A DNA stretch of 64,000 nt from Acidobacteriota bacterium (GCA_013289955.1 JABCYZ010000021.1:1-64000), one strand, 5' to 3'; shown: positions 9,066 to 17,709, counted from the first letter of the stretch. Notes: generated by a model not told the origin, from the sequence alone. A program made the numbers and translations.

Positions 9066-9752
9066 CTACTTCTGGCTCAGCAACTGGTCCAGAAACTGGT
9101 GCAGCGTGTCATAGTTCATCGCGCCAGAGTAAGGATAGGTCTGGCCTTTCGAATGAAACACGGTCGTCGGCGTCTGGTTGACGCGGTACATCTGCCCGAG
9201 CTGGACATCCTTTTCTATCAGCGGCTCGAGCGTTCCGCCTTTGACCAGCGCCCGGACCTTGGTCATCTCGGCGGAAGAAAGAGCGGCGGCCAGCGTGCCA
9301 TCGACGTCGCCCGTCTGCTCCCACTTCTCCTGATTATCAAACAGCGCCCTCTCGACCGGCTCAATCTTCCCGAGCTCTGCCGCCGCACGCGCATAGCGCG
9401 CCGCAATGCGCGAGTAGGCATGCATGGGCAGAGGAAAATCGCGATGAACCAGATACACTTTGCCGGTCGTCACATAATTGTCCATGAGCTGCCGGTTGGT
9501 TGTCTCGAAGAGAGACTTGCACGCGGGGCACTGGTAGTCGCTGAACACTTCCATAATGACGGGCGCGCCTCGAGAGCCAAAGGCTTTATGGGGATCGATA
9601 TCGTTCACGCCATCGACAGATTCGACGGCGGCCGGTGGCCGCTCGGCGCTCGGCACCGCGGCCGCAACGGGGCGAAGACCCCGGTTTGTAAAGAGGCGTC
9701 CACCGACCAAACTGAGCACCACAGCGATAGCAAATACAGCGCGACGGCTCAC
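9066..9752 (-). CDS. DsbA-like thioredoxin-fold protein
   Basis: The protein is exported: a short Arg-rich N-terminus precedes a hydrophobic segment at residues 5-19. It is a DsbA/DsbG-like thiol oxidoreductase with active site CPAC (C75, C78) in FSDYQCPACKS and the cis-Pro loop QTPTT. The helical insertion typical of DsbA lies between them. It is transcribed ahead of the MauE/DoxX gene, which probably reoxidises it or feeds it electrons. Confidence 0.92.
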   Translation of the reverse strand: MSRRAVFAIAVVLSLVGGRLFTNRGLRPVAAAVPSAERPPAAVESVDGVNDIDPHKAFGSRGAPVIMEVFSDYQCPACKSLFETTNRQLMDNYVTTGKVYLVHRDFPLPMHAYSRIAARYARAAAELGKIEPVERALFDNQEKWEQTGDVDGTLAAALSSAEMTKVRALVKGGTLEPLIEKDVQLGQMYRVNQTPTTVFHSKGQTYPYSGAMNYDTLHQFLDQLLSQK

Positions 9753-9962
9753 AGGAACCTCCCACGATTTCCTTTAAAATGGTGAGATGCAATCTCCGGC
9801 TCAGATTATCATAGCTTGCCGCTCTTTCGTCCCTGCTCGGCTACACGCGTTCCGGCCGCATCCAGGCGGCCCGTCCAGACATCTTATGGTTAGCCCGAAG
9901 CGAGAGGCGGCATAAAATCTAAGTGCATGAAAATAAAAGCCTTGCCAATGAAATAAGATGAC

Positions 9963-9983
9963 CTTGACAAGAACACACTCAAG
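9963..9983. promoter_or_regulatory. HAIR operator (HspR binding site) of dnaK
   Basis: CTTGACA-N7-ACTCAAG matches the HspR-associated inverted repeat (CTTGAGT-N7-ACTCAAG). The right half is perfect and the left differs at two bases. It overlaps the -35 box of the dnaK promoter, and hspR lies in the same operon, so autoregulated heat-shock repression is the expected model. Confidence 0.85.
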
Positions 9984-9992
9984 TTATATACT
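9964..9992 (+). promoter_or_regulatory. sigma70-type promoter of dnaK operon
   Basis: TTGACA (9964-9969), a 17-nt spacer and TATACT (9987-9992) make a near-consensus vegetative promoter about 105 nt before dnaK. It lies within the 347-nt gap between the divergent DsbA-like gene and dnaK. I saw no CIRCE element there. Confidence 0.85.
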
Positions 9993-10099
9993 GCCCCTCG
10001 AACCGCATCAAGGAGCACGCCATTGACCTCGGCCCGCTCCGGAACCCTTACCTTCCGGACGGCCAGTGCTGTAGACGGGTTCCGGAAGGAATACAAGAG

Positions 10100-12055
10100 A
10101 TGAGCAAGATTATAGGAATTGACCTGGGCACCACTAACTCGGTGGTCGCCGTCATGCAAGGCGGCGAACCGGTTGTGATCCCGAACCAGGAAGGCGCGCG
10201 CACCACTCCTTCGGTTGTCGCCATAACCAAAGGCGGAGAGCGCCTCGTGGGACAAGTAGCGAAACGCCAAGCCGTGACGAATCCCGAAAACACCGTGTAT
10301 TCGATCAAGCGCTTTATGGGCCGCCGCTACGATGAAGTCGGCGAAGAGATGAAGCGCATCCCCTACAAAGTCGTCAAGGGAGATCACGATGATGCGCGCG
10401 TCGAGATTTTCGGCAAGATTTACAGCCCGCCGCAGATTTCCGCGATGATTCTCGGCAAGCTGAAAGCCGCCGCGGAAGATTTCCTGGGCGAAAAAGTCAG
10501 CAAAGCGGTGATCACCGTGCCCGCGTATTTTAACGACGCGCAGCGCCAGGCGACCAAACAGGCAGGCGAAATTGCCGGCCTCGAAGTCGTTCGCATCATC
10601 AACGAGCCTACCGCGGCGGCTCTGGCTTACGGACTTGAAAAAAAGAGCGACGAAACCATTGCGGTCTACGACCTCGGCGGCGGCACGTTCGATATTTCCG
10701 TCCTCGAAGTCGGCGCCGGCGTGGTCGAAGTGAAGTCCACCAACGGTGACACGCACCTCGGCGGCGACGACATCGACCAACGCATCGTGGACTGGTTGAT
10801 TGACGAATTCAAGAAAGAGAACAGCATCGACCTCGGCAAGGACCGCATGGCCCTGCAACGCCTGAAGGAAGCCGCGGAAAAGGCCAAGATCGAGCTTTCG
10901 CAAATGATGGAAACCGAAATCAACCTGCCCTTCATCACGGCGGGCGCGAACGGCCCCATCCACATGCAGCAAAAGCTGACGCGCACGCGCCTCGAGCAGC
11001 TGATGAACGACCTTCTCGAACGCTCGATGAAGCCGGTCAGGCAAGCTCTGGAAGACGCGAAAATGTCTCCGAACGACATTCAGGAAATCGTCATGGTCGG
11101 CGGCTCGACGCGTATTCCGAAAGTGCAAGCTATTGTTCGCACGTTCTTCGGCGAAAAAGAGCTGCACAAGGGCGTGAACCCGGATGAAGTCGTGGCCGTA
11201 GGCGCGGCGATTCAGGGCGCGGTGCTCGGAGGGGAAGTCAAGGATATCCTGCTGCTGGACGTGACGCCACTTTCTCTGGGCGTCGAGACGCTCGGCGGCG
11301 TGATGACCGTGCAGATCCCGCGTAACACCACGATCCCGACGCGCAAAGTCGAAACGTACTCGACGGCTGCCGACAATCAGCCTGGCGTCGAGATCCAGGT
11401 GCTGCAAGGCGAGCGCAAGTTCGCTACCGACAACCGTTCGCTTGGCAAGTTCAAGCTGGACGGCATTCCGCCGGCGCCGCGCGGCACTCCGCAAATCGAA
11501 GTGACCTTTGACATCGACGCCAACGGCATTTTGAATGTCAGCGCGAAGGACAAGGCCACCAACAAGGAGCAGAAAATCACCATCACCGCTTCGAGCGGTC
11601 TAACGAAGGAAGAAGCCGAGAAGATGAGGACCGAGGCCGAATCCCACTCGGAAGACGATCGCCGCCGCATGGAGGAAGTCGAATCGCGCAACCGGCTCGA
11701 CGGCATCATGTACCAGGCTGAAAAGATGCTCCGCGAGAACCGCGAGAAGATTGCGGAATCGGACGTGAAGACGGCCGAAGACGCCATCGAAGAAGCCAAG
11801 AAAGCCATCGCCGAAGGCGGCACGGCCCGCTTGCGCTCCGCCACCGAGAACCTCGAGAAGTCTCTGCACAAGATTGCCGAGATTCTCTACAAGGCCAACG
11901 AGGCCGCAGGCGCTCAGCAGGCCGGCGCCGCCAGCGCCGGGGCGGGAGCAAGCGGCGGCCCGAGCTCAAGCTCGAGCGGCACGCAAGACAAAAAGCCCGG
12001 CGACGTGATCGACGCCGAGTACGTGGACGTAGACGAAACCAAGCGTCCTAACTAA
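10100..12055 (+). CDS. dnaK: molecular chaperone DnaK (Hsp70)
   Basis: This is a complete Hsp70 of 651 aa. It starts MSKIIGIDLGTTNSVVAV, with phosphate motif VYDLGGGTFDISVLE, the VGGSTRIPKVQ segment, and a substrate-binding domain beginning near DVTPLSLGVETLGG. The C-terminal low-complexity linker is Ala/Gly/Ser-rich and ends in the conserved DVIDAEYVDVDE tail. It folds proteins with DnaJ, encoded next. No grpE lies between dnaK and dnaJ. Expression is probably controlled by the HAIR/HspR element upstream. Confidence 0.99.
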   Translation: MSKIIGIDLGTTNSVVAVMQGGEPVVIPNQEGARTTPSVVAITKGGERLVGQVAKRQAVTNPENTVYSIKRFMGRRYDEVGEEMKRIPYKVVKGDHDDARVEIFGKIYSPPQISAMILGKLKAAAEDFLGEKVSKAVITVPAYFNDAQRQATKQAGEIAGLEVVRIINEPTAAALAYGLEKKSDETIAVYDLGGGTFDISVLEVGAGVVEVKSTNGDTHLGGDDIDQRIVDWLIDEFKKENSIDLGKDRMALQRLKEAAEKAKIELSQMMETEINLPFITAGANGPIHMQQKLTRTRLEQLMNDLLERSMKPVRQALEDAKMSPNDIQEIVMVGGSTRIPKVQAIVRTFFGEKELHKGVNPDEVVAVGAAIQGAVLGGEVKDILLLDVTPLSLGVETLGGVMTVQIPRNTTIPTRKVETYSTAADNQPGVEIQVLQGERKFATDNRSLGKFKLDGIPPAPRGTPQIEVTFDIDANGILNVSAKDKATNKEQKITITASSGLTKEEAEKMRTEAESHSEDDRRRMEEVESRNRLDGIMYQAEKMLRENREKIAESDVKTAEDAIEEAKKAIAEGGTARLRSATENLEKSLHKIAEILYKANEAAGAQQAGAASAGAGASGGPSSSSSGTQDKKPGDVIDAEYVDVDETKRPN

Positions 12056-12072
12056 AGCAACCAGAGCCTGTG

Positions 12073-12094
12073 GGGGCGGGGCTTGCCCCGCCCC
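12073..12094 (+). terminator. dnaK-dnaJ intercistronic GC hairpin
   Basis: GGGGCGGGGC (12073-12082) and GCCCCGCCCC (12085-12094) form a perfect 10-bp inverted repeat, followed by a moderately T-rich stretch. It lies 17 nt after the dnaK stop. It may be a partial terminator or mRNA-stabilising hairpin that lowers dnaJ relative to dnaK, and it also resembles the extragenic palindromes seen elsewhere in the window. Confidence 0.55.
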
Positions 12095-12168
12095 TTCTTG
12101 CTTTACTGCTGGCCGTATCTGTTTTGTTGTATCTGTTTTTTTGAACTTTCAACTTTTGACTGGTTTCC

Positions 12169-13326
12169 ATGGCCACAACCGCCAAACAAGATTATTACGA
12201 ACTATTAGGGGTCTCGAAGAAGGCCAACGCGAAAGATATTCGCACGGCTTTCCGCAAACTCGCGCGCAAATACCATCCCGATCTCAACCCCGGCGATAAA
12301 TCCAGCGAGGAAAAATTCAAGCAGCTGCAGGAAGCCTACGACGTCCTCTCCGACTCGAAAAAACGTCAGATGTACGACCAGTACGGCTTCTACAGCGACA
12401 ACATTCCTCCCGGCGGTCCGGGAGGAGGAGGGCAGCAGGACGGCGAAGGTGTCAATTTCGATTTCAACGGCTTTGATTTTGGCGGCGGCTCGGGAGCACA
12501 GGGCGGCAACGCGAGTTTCCGCGATCTCTTCAGCCAGTTTTTCCGCGGCGGGCGCGGCGGCAGCGAGGAACCGGAACACCAGCCGGGCGGCGATCTTGAA
12601 TATCAGATCGAAATCGATTTTTGGGATGCCGTCCGCGGCGCCGTCAAAAAACTGACCATCACGCGCCTCGACACCTGCGAAACGTGCCACGGCACGGGTG
12701 CCATCGGCTCCCCGCAGACCTGCCCGACCTGCCACGGCTCAGGGACCATCCAGCAAGCTGCCGGCAAAATGAAATTCAACGTCCCCTGCACGCGCTGCGG
12801 CGGCACCGGCAAAATTCGCAAGGTCTGCCCAACGTGCAGCGGCGAAGGCCGTTTGCGCCGCACCGAAACGATCGACGTGCGCATCCCCGCTGGCGTAGCC
12901 AGTGGCAGCCGCGTCCGCGTCCCTGGCAAAGGCAACGCAGGAACCATGGGCGCGCCTCCAGGCGATTTGTATCTGCGCGTGGACGTAAAGCCGCATTCTT
13001 TCTTCGAACGCCGCGGCGACGATCTGTACACCAAGGTTCCGGTCACGGTGAGCGAAGCCACGCTGGGCGCAAAAGTCGAAGTCCCCACGATCGACGGCCG
13101 CTCGCTCGTGCGCATCCCTCCGGCGACAAACAGCGGCAAGACGCTGCGCCTGAAAGAAAAAGGCGTGCCCAGCGCCCGCAACGGCTCGCGCGGCGACCAA
13201 TACGTCGAAATCCAGGTAGTCGTGCCGCCGCCCATGGACGAGCGCGTGCGCAACCTGATGAAAGAACTCGAGACCATTGCGCCCGAAGATCCGCGCAAAG
13301 ATCTGTTCACGAAAGCAGGGGTGTAA
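12169..13326 (+). CDS. dnaJ: chaperone DnaJ
   Basis: This is a type I Hsp40 of 385 aa. The J-domain carries HPD (in KYHPDLNP) and is followed by a Gly/Phe-rich linker (about residues 80-125). Next come four CxxCxGxG-type zinc repeats (CETCHGTG, CPTCHGSG, CTRCGGTG, CPTCSGEG) and C-terminal substrate-binding domains. No clear Shine-Dalgarno precedes ATG 12169, and the 113-nt gap after dnaK holds a hairpin and a T-rich repeat. Translation or transcription of dnaJ may therefore be set separately. Confidence 0.97.
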   Translation: MATTAKQDYYELLGVSKKANAKDIRTAFRKLARKYHPDLNPGDKSSEEKFKQLQEAYDVLSDSKKRQMYDQYGFYSDNIPPGGPGGGGQQDGEGVNFDFNGFDFGGGSGAQGGNASFRDLFSQFFRGGRGGSEEPEHQPGGDLEYQIEIDFWDAVRGAVKKLTITRLDTCETCHGTGAIGSPQTCPTCHGSGTIQQAAGKMKFNVPCTRCGGTGKIRKVCPTCSGEGRLRRTETIDVRIPAGVASGSRVRVPGKGNAGTMGAPPGDLYLRVDVKPHSFFERRGDDLYTKVPVTVSEATLGAKVEVPTIDGRSLVRIPPATNSGKTLRLKEKGVPSARNGSRGDQYVEIQVVVPPPMDERVRNLMKELETIAPEDPRKDLFTKAGV

Positions 13327-13356
13327 CGCCATGCCGCCCACTGCCGCCGTCCGAGT

Positions 13357-13374
13357 GGCGCAGCATGCTGCGCC
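13357..13374. repeat. perfect 18-bp extragenic palindrome
   Basis: GGCGCAGCATGCTGCGCC is fully self-complementary and lies between dnaJ and hspR. A diverged copy with the same AGCATGCT core is at 26485-26507. Confidence 0.7.
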
Positions 13375-13395
13375 CGCCGTCTAGAGAGAGCAACG

Positions 13396-13791
13396 ATGCC
13401 GCCAAGAGCCAGAAAGCGTGCCAAAGCCGGCTACATGATCAGCGCCGTGGCCGAACTCTATAAATTGCACCCGCAAACGCTCCGCCTCTATGAACGCGTC
13501 GGCCTGCTCAAACCATCGCGCTCGGAAGGCAACACGCGCCTCTACACCGATTCCGACCTCGAACGCCTCGACGTAATCCTGACTCTCGCCCGCGATATGG
13601 GCGTCAACTTGGCAGGCATCGAAATCATCCTGAACATGCGCGAAAAGATGGTCGAAATGGAGCGCCAGATGACCGAATTCGCCACGGTCGTTCAGCAAGA
13701 GCTCTCCCGCGTGGCATCCATGCGTTCCCAAGACAAAGAACCGCGCCACGCCATCGTCCGTGCCGCCCCCCGCCTCTCCCGCACGTCCTAG
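13396..13791 (+). CDS. hspR: heat-shock repressor HspR (MerR family)
   Basis: The protein has a MerR-type winged helix: YMISAVAELYKLHPQTLRLYERVGLLKPSRSEGNTRLYT. This is followed by DLERLDVILTLARDMGVNLAGIEIIL and a coiled-coil (about residues 85-110). The YMIS and GVNLAGI signatures are those of HspR rather than of metal-sensing MerR proteins. HspR binds HAIR operators with DnaK as co-repressor. The third-gene position in a dnaK operon and the HAIR site upstream of dnaK both support the call. Start is ATG 13396. Confidence 0.93.
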   Translation: MPPRARKRAKAGYMISAVAELYKLHPQTLRLYERVGLLKPSRSEGNTRLYTDSDLERLDVILTLARDMGVNLAGIEIILNMREKMVEMERQMTEFATVVQQELSRVASMRSQDKEPRHAIVRAAPRLSRTS

Positions 13792-13857
13792 CTCCCGTAC
13801 GCGGATTCCCACAGTCGACGCCTTGCCGTCCCGCCCCCCGGAACGTATGCTGTCGGC

Positions 13858-14652
13858 ATGGCGCTCGAGAATTGCCCGCTTTGCAAGGGAACCGGCTGGA
13901 AGCTCGTCCCACGCCCTGGAGGGGCCGCCGGAAAGGTAGCCATTGCCTGCGACTGCGGCATGCAGGACCGGGCCGAGCGCGTCATCGAGCGCGCCCGCAT
14001 CCCCAAACGCTACGAACACTGCGATTTCGAAAGCTACAGCACAGACGTCGGCGCCACGCCGCAGCAAACCGACTCGCTAAAAAAAGCCAAGCTTCTCGCG
14101 CAAGGATTTGTTCGCGAATATCCCGGCGCTCGGGAAAAAGGGCTGCTCCTCATGGGCCCTTCCGGTGCCGGAAAAACCCATCTAGCCGTAGCCGCTCTCA
14201 AAGATCTGATTCGCCGCGGACACGCCGGCCTTTTTTGCGATTACCGCGAACTTCTGAAAGAAATCCAGGGAAGCTACAATCCGGCCAGTGAATCGACGGA
14301 AATGGGCATTCTCGAACCCATCCGCACAGTGGAGATCCTCGTCCTCGATGATCTCGGTGCCAGCAAGCCTTCCGACTGGGTTCGCGACATCGTCGGCATC
14401 GTCTTGAACGCCCGCTACAATGAACGCCGCACCACGATCATCACGACAAACTACTATGACGATCCGGCGACCGAAGGCGAAGCCACCCGTCTCCCCAGCG
14501 GAAAACTCGTCATGCCCACCCGCGAAGACTCCCTCGACCAAAGAATTGGCAGCCGCATTCGCTCTCGCCTCTTTGAAATGTGCCGCACCGTGGAAGTGAT
14601 CGCCCCCGATTTCCGCCGCGAAAGCACCCAAGCCGGCCGCGCCCGCACCTGA
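13858..14652 (+). CDS. DnaC/IstB-like AAA+ ATPase with N-terminal zinc motif
   Basis: This 264-aa protein opens with CPLCKGTGW (C6, C9) and CDCG (C31, C33), a likely zinc site. An AAA+ core follows with Walker A GPSGAGKTH (100-108) and Walker B EILVLDDLGA. The pattern is that of DnaC-type helicase loaders and related ATP-binding proteins. No istA, transposon ends or phage genes are nearby, so this appears to be a chromosomal gene. Whether it is the cell's replicative helicase loader is an inference. It starts 66 nt after hspR. Confidence 0.85.
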   Translation: MALENCPLCKGTGWKLVPRPGGAAGKVAIACDCGMQDRAERVIERARIPKRYEHCDFESYSTDVGATPQQTDSLKKAKLLAQGFVREYPGAREKGLLLMGPSGAGKTHLAVAALKDLIRRGHAGLFCDYRELLKEIQGSYNPASESTEMGILEPIRTVEILVLDDLGASKPSDWVRDIVGIVLNARYNERRTTIITTNYYDDPATEGEATRLPSGKLVMPTREDSLDQRIGSRIRSRLFEMCRTVEVIAPDFRRESTQAGRART

Positions 14653-14759
14653 CTTTGTCCTTTGGAGGCTAGAAAGAAGTTCTTCCGCTTGATCGGCGCG
14701 CGGAACGCGGGAATAAATACGGGTGCCAGGAAATAACGCCGCATCCCGGGGCTTGACCC

Positions 14760-15281
14760 ATGGCGAAATCGCTGATCGCAAGCGTTCTCGACGGCAGCGA
14801 CCGTCGTTCGATCGGCCGTGTCGATCAGGTAGTCCGCCTCGTTCTGAACGCGCCGCGCCGCTTTCCTGAGCTCATCAAGTGCCTCTCGGACGAAAATCCC
14901 GTTGTGCGCATGCGCGCGGCCGACGCAGCAGAAAAAGTATCCGCAAGGAAACCCCGCCTCCTCGATCGCCACAAAGGGGAACTCCTCGGCCTGCTCAGCG
15001 AAGCGGACGAGATCGAGCTGCGCTGGCACCTTGCCGCCATGGTTGCGCGGCTCCGTCTCACCCCTCCCGAACACCGGCGCGCCGTAACAGCTTTCTACCG
15101 CTACCTGAACGATCGCAGTTCGATCGTGAAGACCTTCGCTCTTCAGGGTCTCGCGGATCTTCGACGAGACGACGCTGCCTTGCGCGGCGGCGTGCGGCAG
15201 CTCCCGGAAGATGCTGTGCGATCCGGGACGCCGGCGACGCGGGCGCGTGCCCGCAAGCTGCTGAAAAAATTTCCGGCTTAG
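14760..15281 (+). CDS. HEAT-repeat-like protein
   Basis: The protein is 173 aa, all-alpha and basic. It is built of HEAT-like helical pairs (LIKCLSDENPVVRMRAADAAEKV; LRWHLAAMVARL; FYRYLNDRSSIVKTFALQGLADL). Such repeats are protein-binding scaffolds. There is no signal peptide or catalytic motif, and its partner is unknown. ATG 14760 follows a 107-nt gap from the DnaC-like gene. Confidence 0.75.
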   Translation: MAKSLIASVLDGSDRRSIGRVDQVVRLVLNAPRRFPELIKCLSDENPVVRMRAADAAEKVSARKPRLLDRHKGELLGLLSEADEIELRWHLAAMVARLRLTPPEHRRAVTAFYRYLNDRSSIVKTFALQGLADLRRDDAALRGGVRQLPEDAVRSGTPATRARARKLLKKFPA

Positions 15282-15364
15282 CCATATATTTCCCCCGCAT
15301 TTCGATCCAAAAGGCAAGGAACCGGGAAGCCAGGGGAGCGGCCGGTCCGGCGATACCGGTTTCA

Positions 15365-15394
15365 TTGACACGAACGCAACGCGGCGAGTATCCT
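15365..15394 (+). promoter_or_regulatory. candidate rpsA promoter and structured leader
   Basis: TTGACA (15365-15370), an 18-nt spacer and TATCCT (15389-15394) lie about 180 nt before rpsA. The leader that follows can fold locally: CCCTG/CAGGG near 15474 and a perfect CCCGGC-ATA-GCCGGG hairpin (15519-15533), about 40 nt before the start codon. Confidence 0.6.
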
Positions 15395-15572
15395 TTTGAG
15401 GTTGCAGCGCGCCTCGAAACGCCCGCAGCATTGTCCCGAAAGACCGCTCGGCGGTTAACCTCCTTGTAGGAACCCTGTCAGGGAATTCGCAAGGAATCTT
15501 ATCGACGTTTTGCGTTATCCCGGCATAGCCGGGCTGGACAGAATAGAAGTTATCTCCCGGAGGCCAACAACC

Positions 15573-17579
15573 ATGTTTCCTGACCACGACAACCAATCCT
15601 CAGCAGCCGCAGCGGCACCCGCACCGGATTCAGAGCCAACGCAAACGCAAAGCAGCACTCCAGAGCAAGTAAACAGCGCACCGGCGAGCGCTCCGGAATC
15701 GCCTGCGCCTGAAAGCGTTCCGGCCGTGGCAGACGCTCACGCTCCGGACGGAGCACAGGAACATGCCCCAGCCGCCGCGCCTCCTGCCCCCGCGGAGTCG
15801 CAAGCAGTGGCCGCTCCCTCTTCGGCCGATGCCGAAGCCACCGCTGCCGCCGAAGAAGCCGCCGGCTCCGAAGAGATGAGCAAGCTGATGGAGCAGTACG
15901 ACGAGCAGCACGAAGCTGCCTCGCAGAACGAAATTATCGAAGTAAAGGTTGTCGCCTACACGGAACACGGCGTGGTCGTGGACCTCGGCGGAAAGACCGA
16001 AGGCCTGATCCCCGCTGCGGAATTCTCGGAAACGGACATTCCACGTCCCGAGCCCAACTCCACGATCGAAGTCCAGCGCACCGGCGAACACAAAGACGGC
16101 TTCACGATTCTCTCGTATCAAAAAGTCCTCCGCCGCCGCACCTGGGAAAAGATCGAAGCCGCCTACAAGGTCAAGGAAACCATTACCGGCAAAGTCGTCG
16201 ACCGCATCAAGGGTGGTCTCGTCGTCGACATCGGTGTACGCGCCTTTTTACCCGGCTCCCAATTCGATCTTCGACCGAGCCAGAACCTTGACGATCTGAC
16301 CGGCACCGAGCTGCAAGTCCGCGTCACCAAGCTCAACCGCCGCCGCGGCAATGTGGTGGTAAGCCGCCGCGCCATCCTCGAAGAAGAACTGCACGCCAAG
16401 CGCGCCCAGCTGATGGAGACGCTCACCGAGGGCCAGGTCGTCCACGGCCACGTAAAAAACGTCACCGAATACGGCGCCTTTGTCGATCTCGGCGGCATCG
16501 ACGGCTTGCTCCATCTCACCGACCTGAGCTGGGGCCGCGTCAAGCATCCCTCCGACGTTGTGAAGCCGGAGCAAGAGCTCGACGTCATCATTCTGAAGTT
16601 CGACAAGGAAAAACAGCGCGTCTCGCTCGGGCTCAAGCAGCTGATGCCGGATCCCTGGGTCAACGCCGCGGAAAAATATCCGGCCGGGGGCAAGGTCAAA
16701 GGCAAAGTGGTCGGTGTGGTTGACTACGGGGTGTTTGTCGAACTCGAACAAGGCATTGAAGGCCTCGTCCACGTCACGGAAATGAGCTGGTCGAAGAAAG
16801 CCCAGCATCCTTCGAAAGTCGCCAAAGTCGGTGAAGAAGTCGACGTCGTCGTCCTGGACATCAAACCGAGCGACCGCCGTGTCTCGCTCGGCATCAAGCA
16901 AGCGCTCCCCGATCCCTGGCTGCTCGTTGCCGATAAATATCCGGTAGGCACCATCGTCACCGGAAAAATCCGCAACATCGCCGAGTTCGGCGCTTTCGTT
17001 GAAATCGAAGAGGGTTTTGACGGCCTCGTCCACGTCGGCGACGTCAGCTGGACCGAGCGCATCAAGAATCCTCATGAGGTTTTCAAGAAGGGCGAACCGG
17101 TCACCGCCAAGGTGCTGAAGATCGATCCGGAAAATCGCCGCGTCTCCCTCGGCATCAAGCAGGTGAACGACATCTGGGGCGAGTGGTTCAAGCAACACAA
17201 AGTCGGGCAAATCGTGAAAGGCAAAGTTTCGCGCATCGCGACGTTCGGCGCGTTCGTCGAACTCGGCGAGAACATCGAAGCTCTCTGCCACAACACGGAG
17301 ATCGAGGAGCGCAAACGCCGCGACGAGGGCCACTCGCCTATGCACCGCACCAGCACCGGACCGCTGAAGAGCGCCGGCCCGCTTGAGCCGGGCAAGGAGT
17401 ACGACTTCAAGATCATCAAGATCAGCCCGGAGACGCGCCGCATCGGTTTGAGCTATCGCGCCGCCGCCAAGCAAATCGAGCGCAAGGAAATCGAACAATA
17501 TCGCTCCACGTCCACGTCGAAGTCTTCCTCGACGGCAACGATTGGCGACGCGCTCAAGTCCAAGTTGTCGGCTCGTTAG
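15573..17579 (+). CDS. rpsA: 30S ribosomal protein S1
   Basis: The 668-aa protein has an Ala/Pro/Glu-rich low-complexity N-terminus (about 110 residues) and six S1 (OB-fold) repeats. The repeats begin near EIIEVKVVAYTEHG, ETITGKVVDRIKGG, GQVVHGHVKNVTEYGAF, GGKVKGKVVGVVDYGVF, GTIVTGKIRNIAEFGAF and GQIVKGKVSRIATFGAF. S1 brings mRNA to the ribosome. ATG 15573 is chosen because CCCGGAGG lies 9 nt upstream; an in-frame codon at 15510 lacks such a site. The long acidic/Ala-Pro extension is absent from E. coli S1. An HU/IHF gene follows, as ihfB follows rpsA in proteobacteria. Confidence 0.96.
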   Translation: MFPDHDNQSSAAAAAPAPDSEPTQTQSSTPEQVNSAPASAPESPAPESVPAVADAHAPDGAQEHAPAAAPPAPAESQAVAAPSSADAEATAAAEEAAGSEEMSKLMEQYDEQHEAASQNEIIEVKVVAYTEHGVVVDLGGKTEGLIPAAEFSETDIPRPEPNSTIEVQRTGEHKDGFTILSYQKVLRRRTWEKIEAAYKVKETITGKVVDRIKGGLVVDIGVRAFLPGSQFDLRPSQNLDDLTGTELQVRVTKLNRRRGNVVVSRRAILEEELHAKRAQLMETLTEGQVVHGHVKNVTEYGAFVDLGGIDGLLHLTDLSWGRVKHPSDVVKPEQELDVIILKFDKEKQRVSLGLKQLMPDPWVNAAEKYPAGGKVKGKVVGVVDYGVFVELEQGIEGLVHVTEMSWSKKAQHPSKVAKVGEEVDVVVLDIKPSDRRVSLGIKQALPDPWLLVADKYPVGTIVTGKIRNIAEFGAFVEIEEGFDGLVHVGDVSWTERIKNPHEVFKKGEPVTAKVLKIDPENRRVSLGIKQVNDIWGEWFKQHKVGQIVKGKVSRIATFGAFVELGENIEALCHNTEIEERKRRDEGHSPMHRTSTGPLKSAGPLEPGKEYDFKIIKISPETRRIGLSYRAAAKQIERKEIEQYRSTSTSKSSSTATIGDALKSKLSAR

Positions 17580-17709
17580 ACGGCAAACAACAGCTGATGC
17601 ACGGCAGGCTTTCTTGCAACAATCCGCGCTGCGCTTCCCAGGGCGCTCCGGCGGCAGGCAATAGGGGCAGCACAATTTCATTTACCTGCGGGTCAATTTA
17701 ATGATAGGA

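Noticed and set aside
9753..10099. CIRCE (HrcA) operator before dnaK
   Set aside because: The TTAGCACTC-N9-GAGTGCTAA pattern is absent; the repeat present is HAIR, and hspR is in the operon.
9890..13341. Long minus-strand open frames under dnaK and dnaJ (for example 9890-11494)
   Set aside because: They are mirror frames of strongly conserved, GC-rich coding genes; their sequences are low-complexity and show no motif or Shine-Dalgarno.
13858..14652. IstB transposition helper (IS21)
   Set aside because: No istA transposase, terminal repeats or target duplications are visible nearby.
16248..17681. 477-codon minus-strand frame over rpsA
   Set aside because: It is antisense to the S1 repeats and repeats with them. 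The plus-strand protein is unmistakable.
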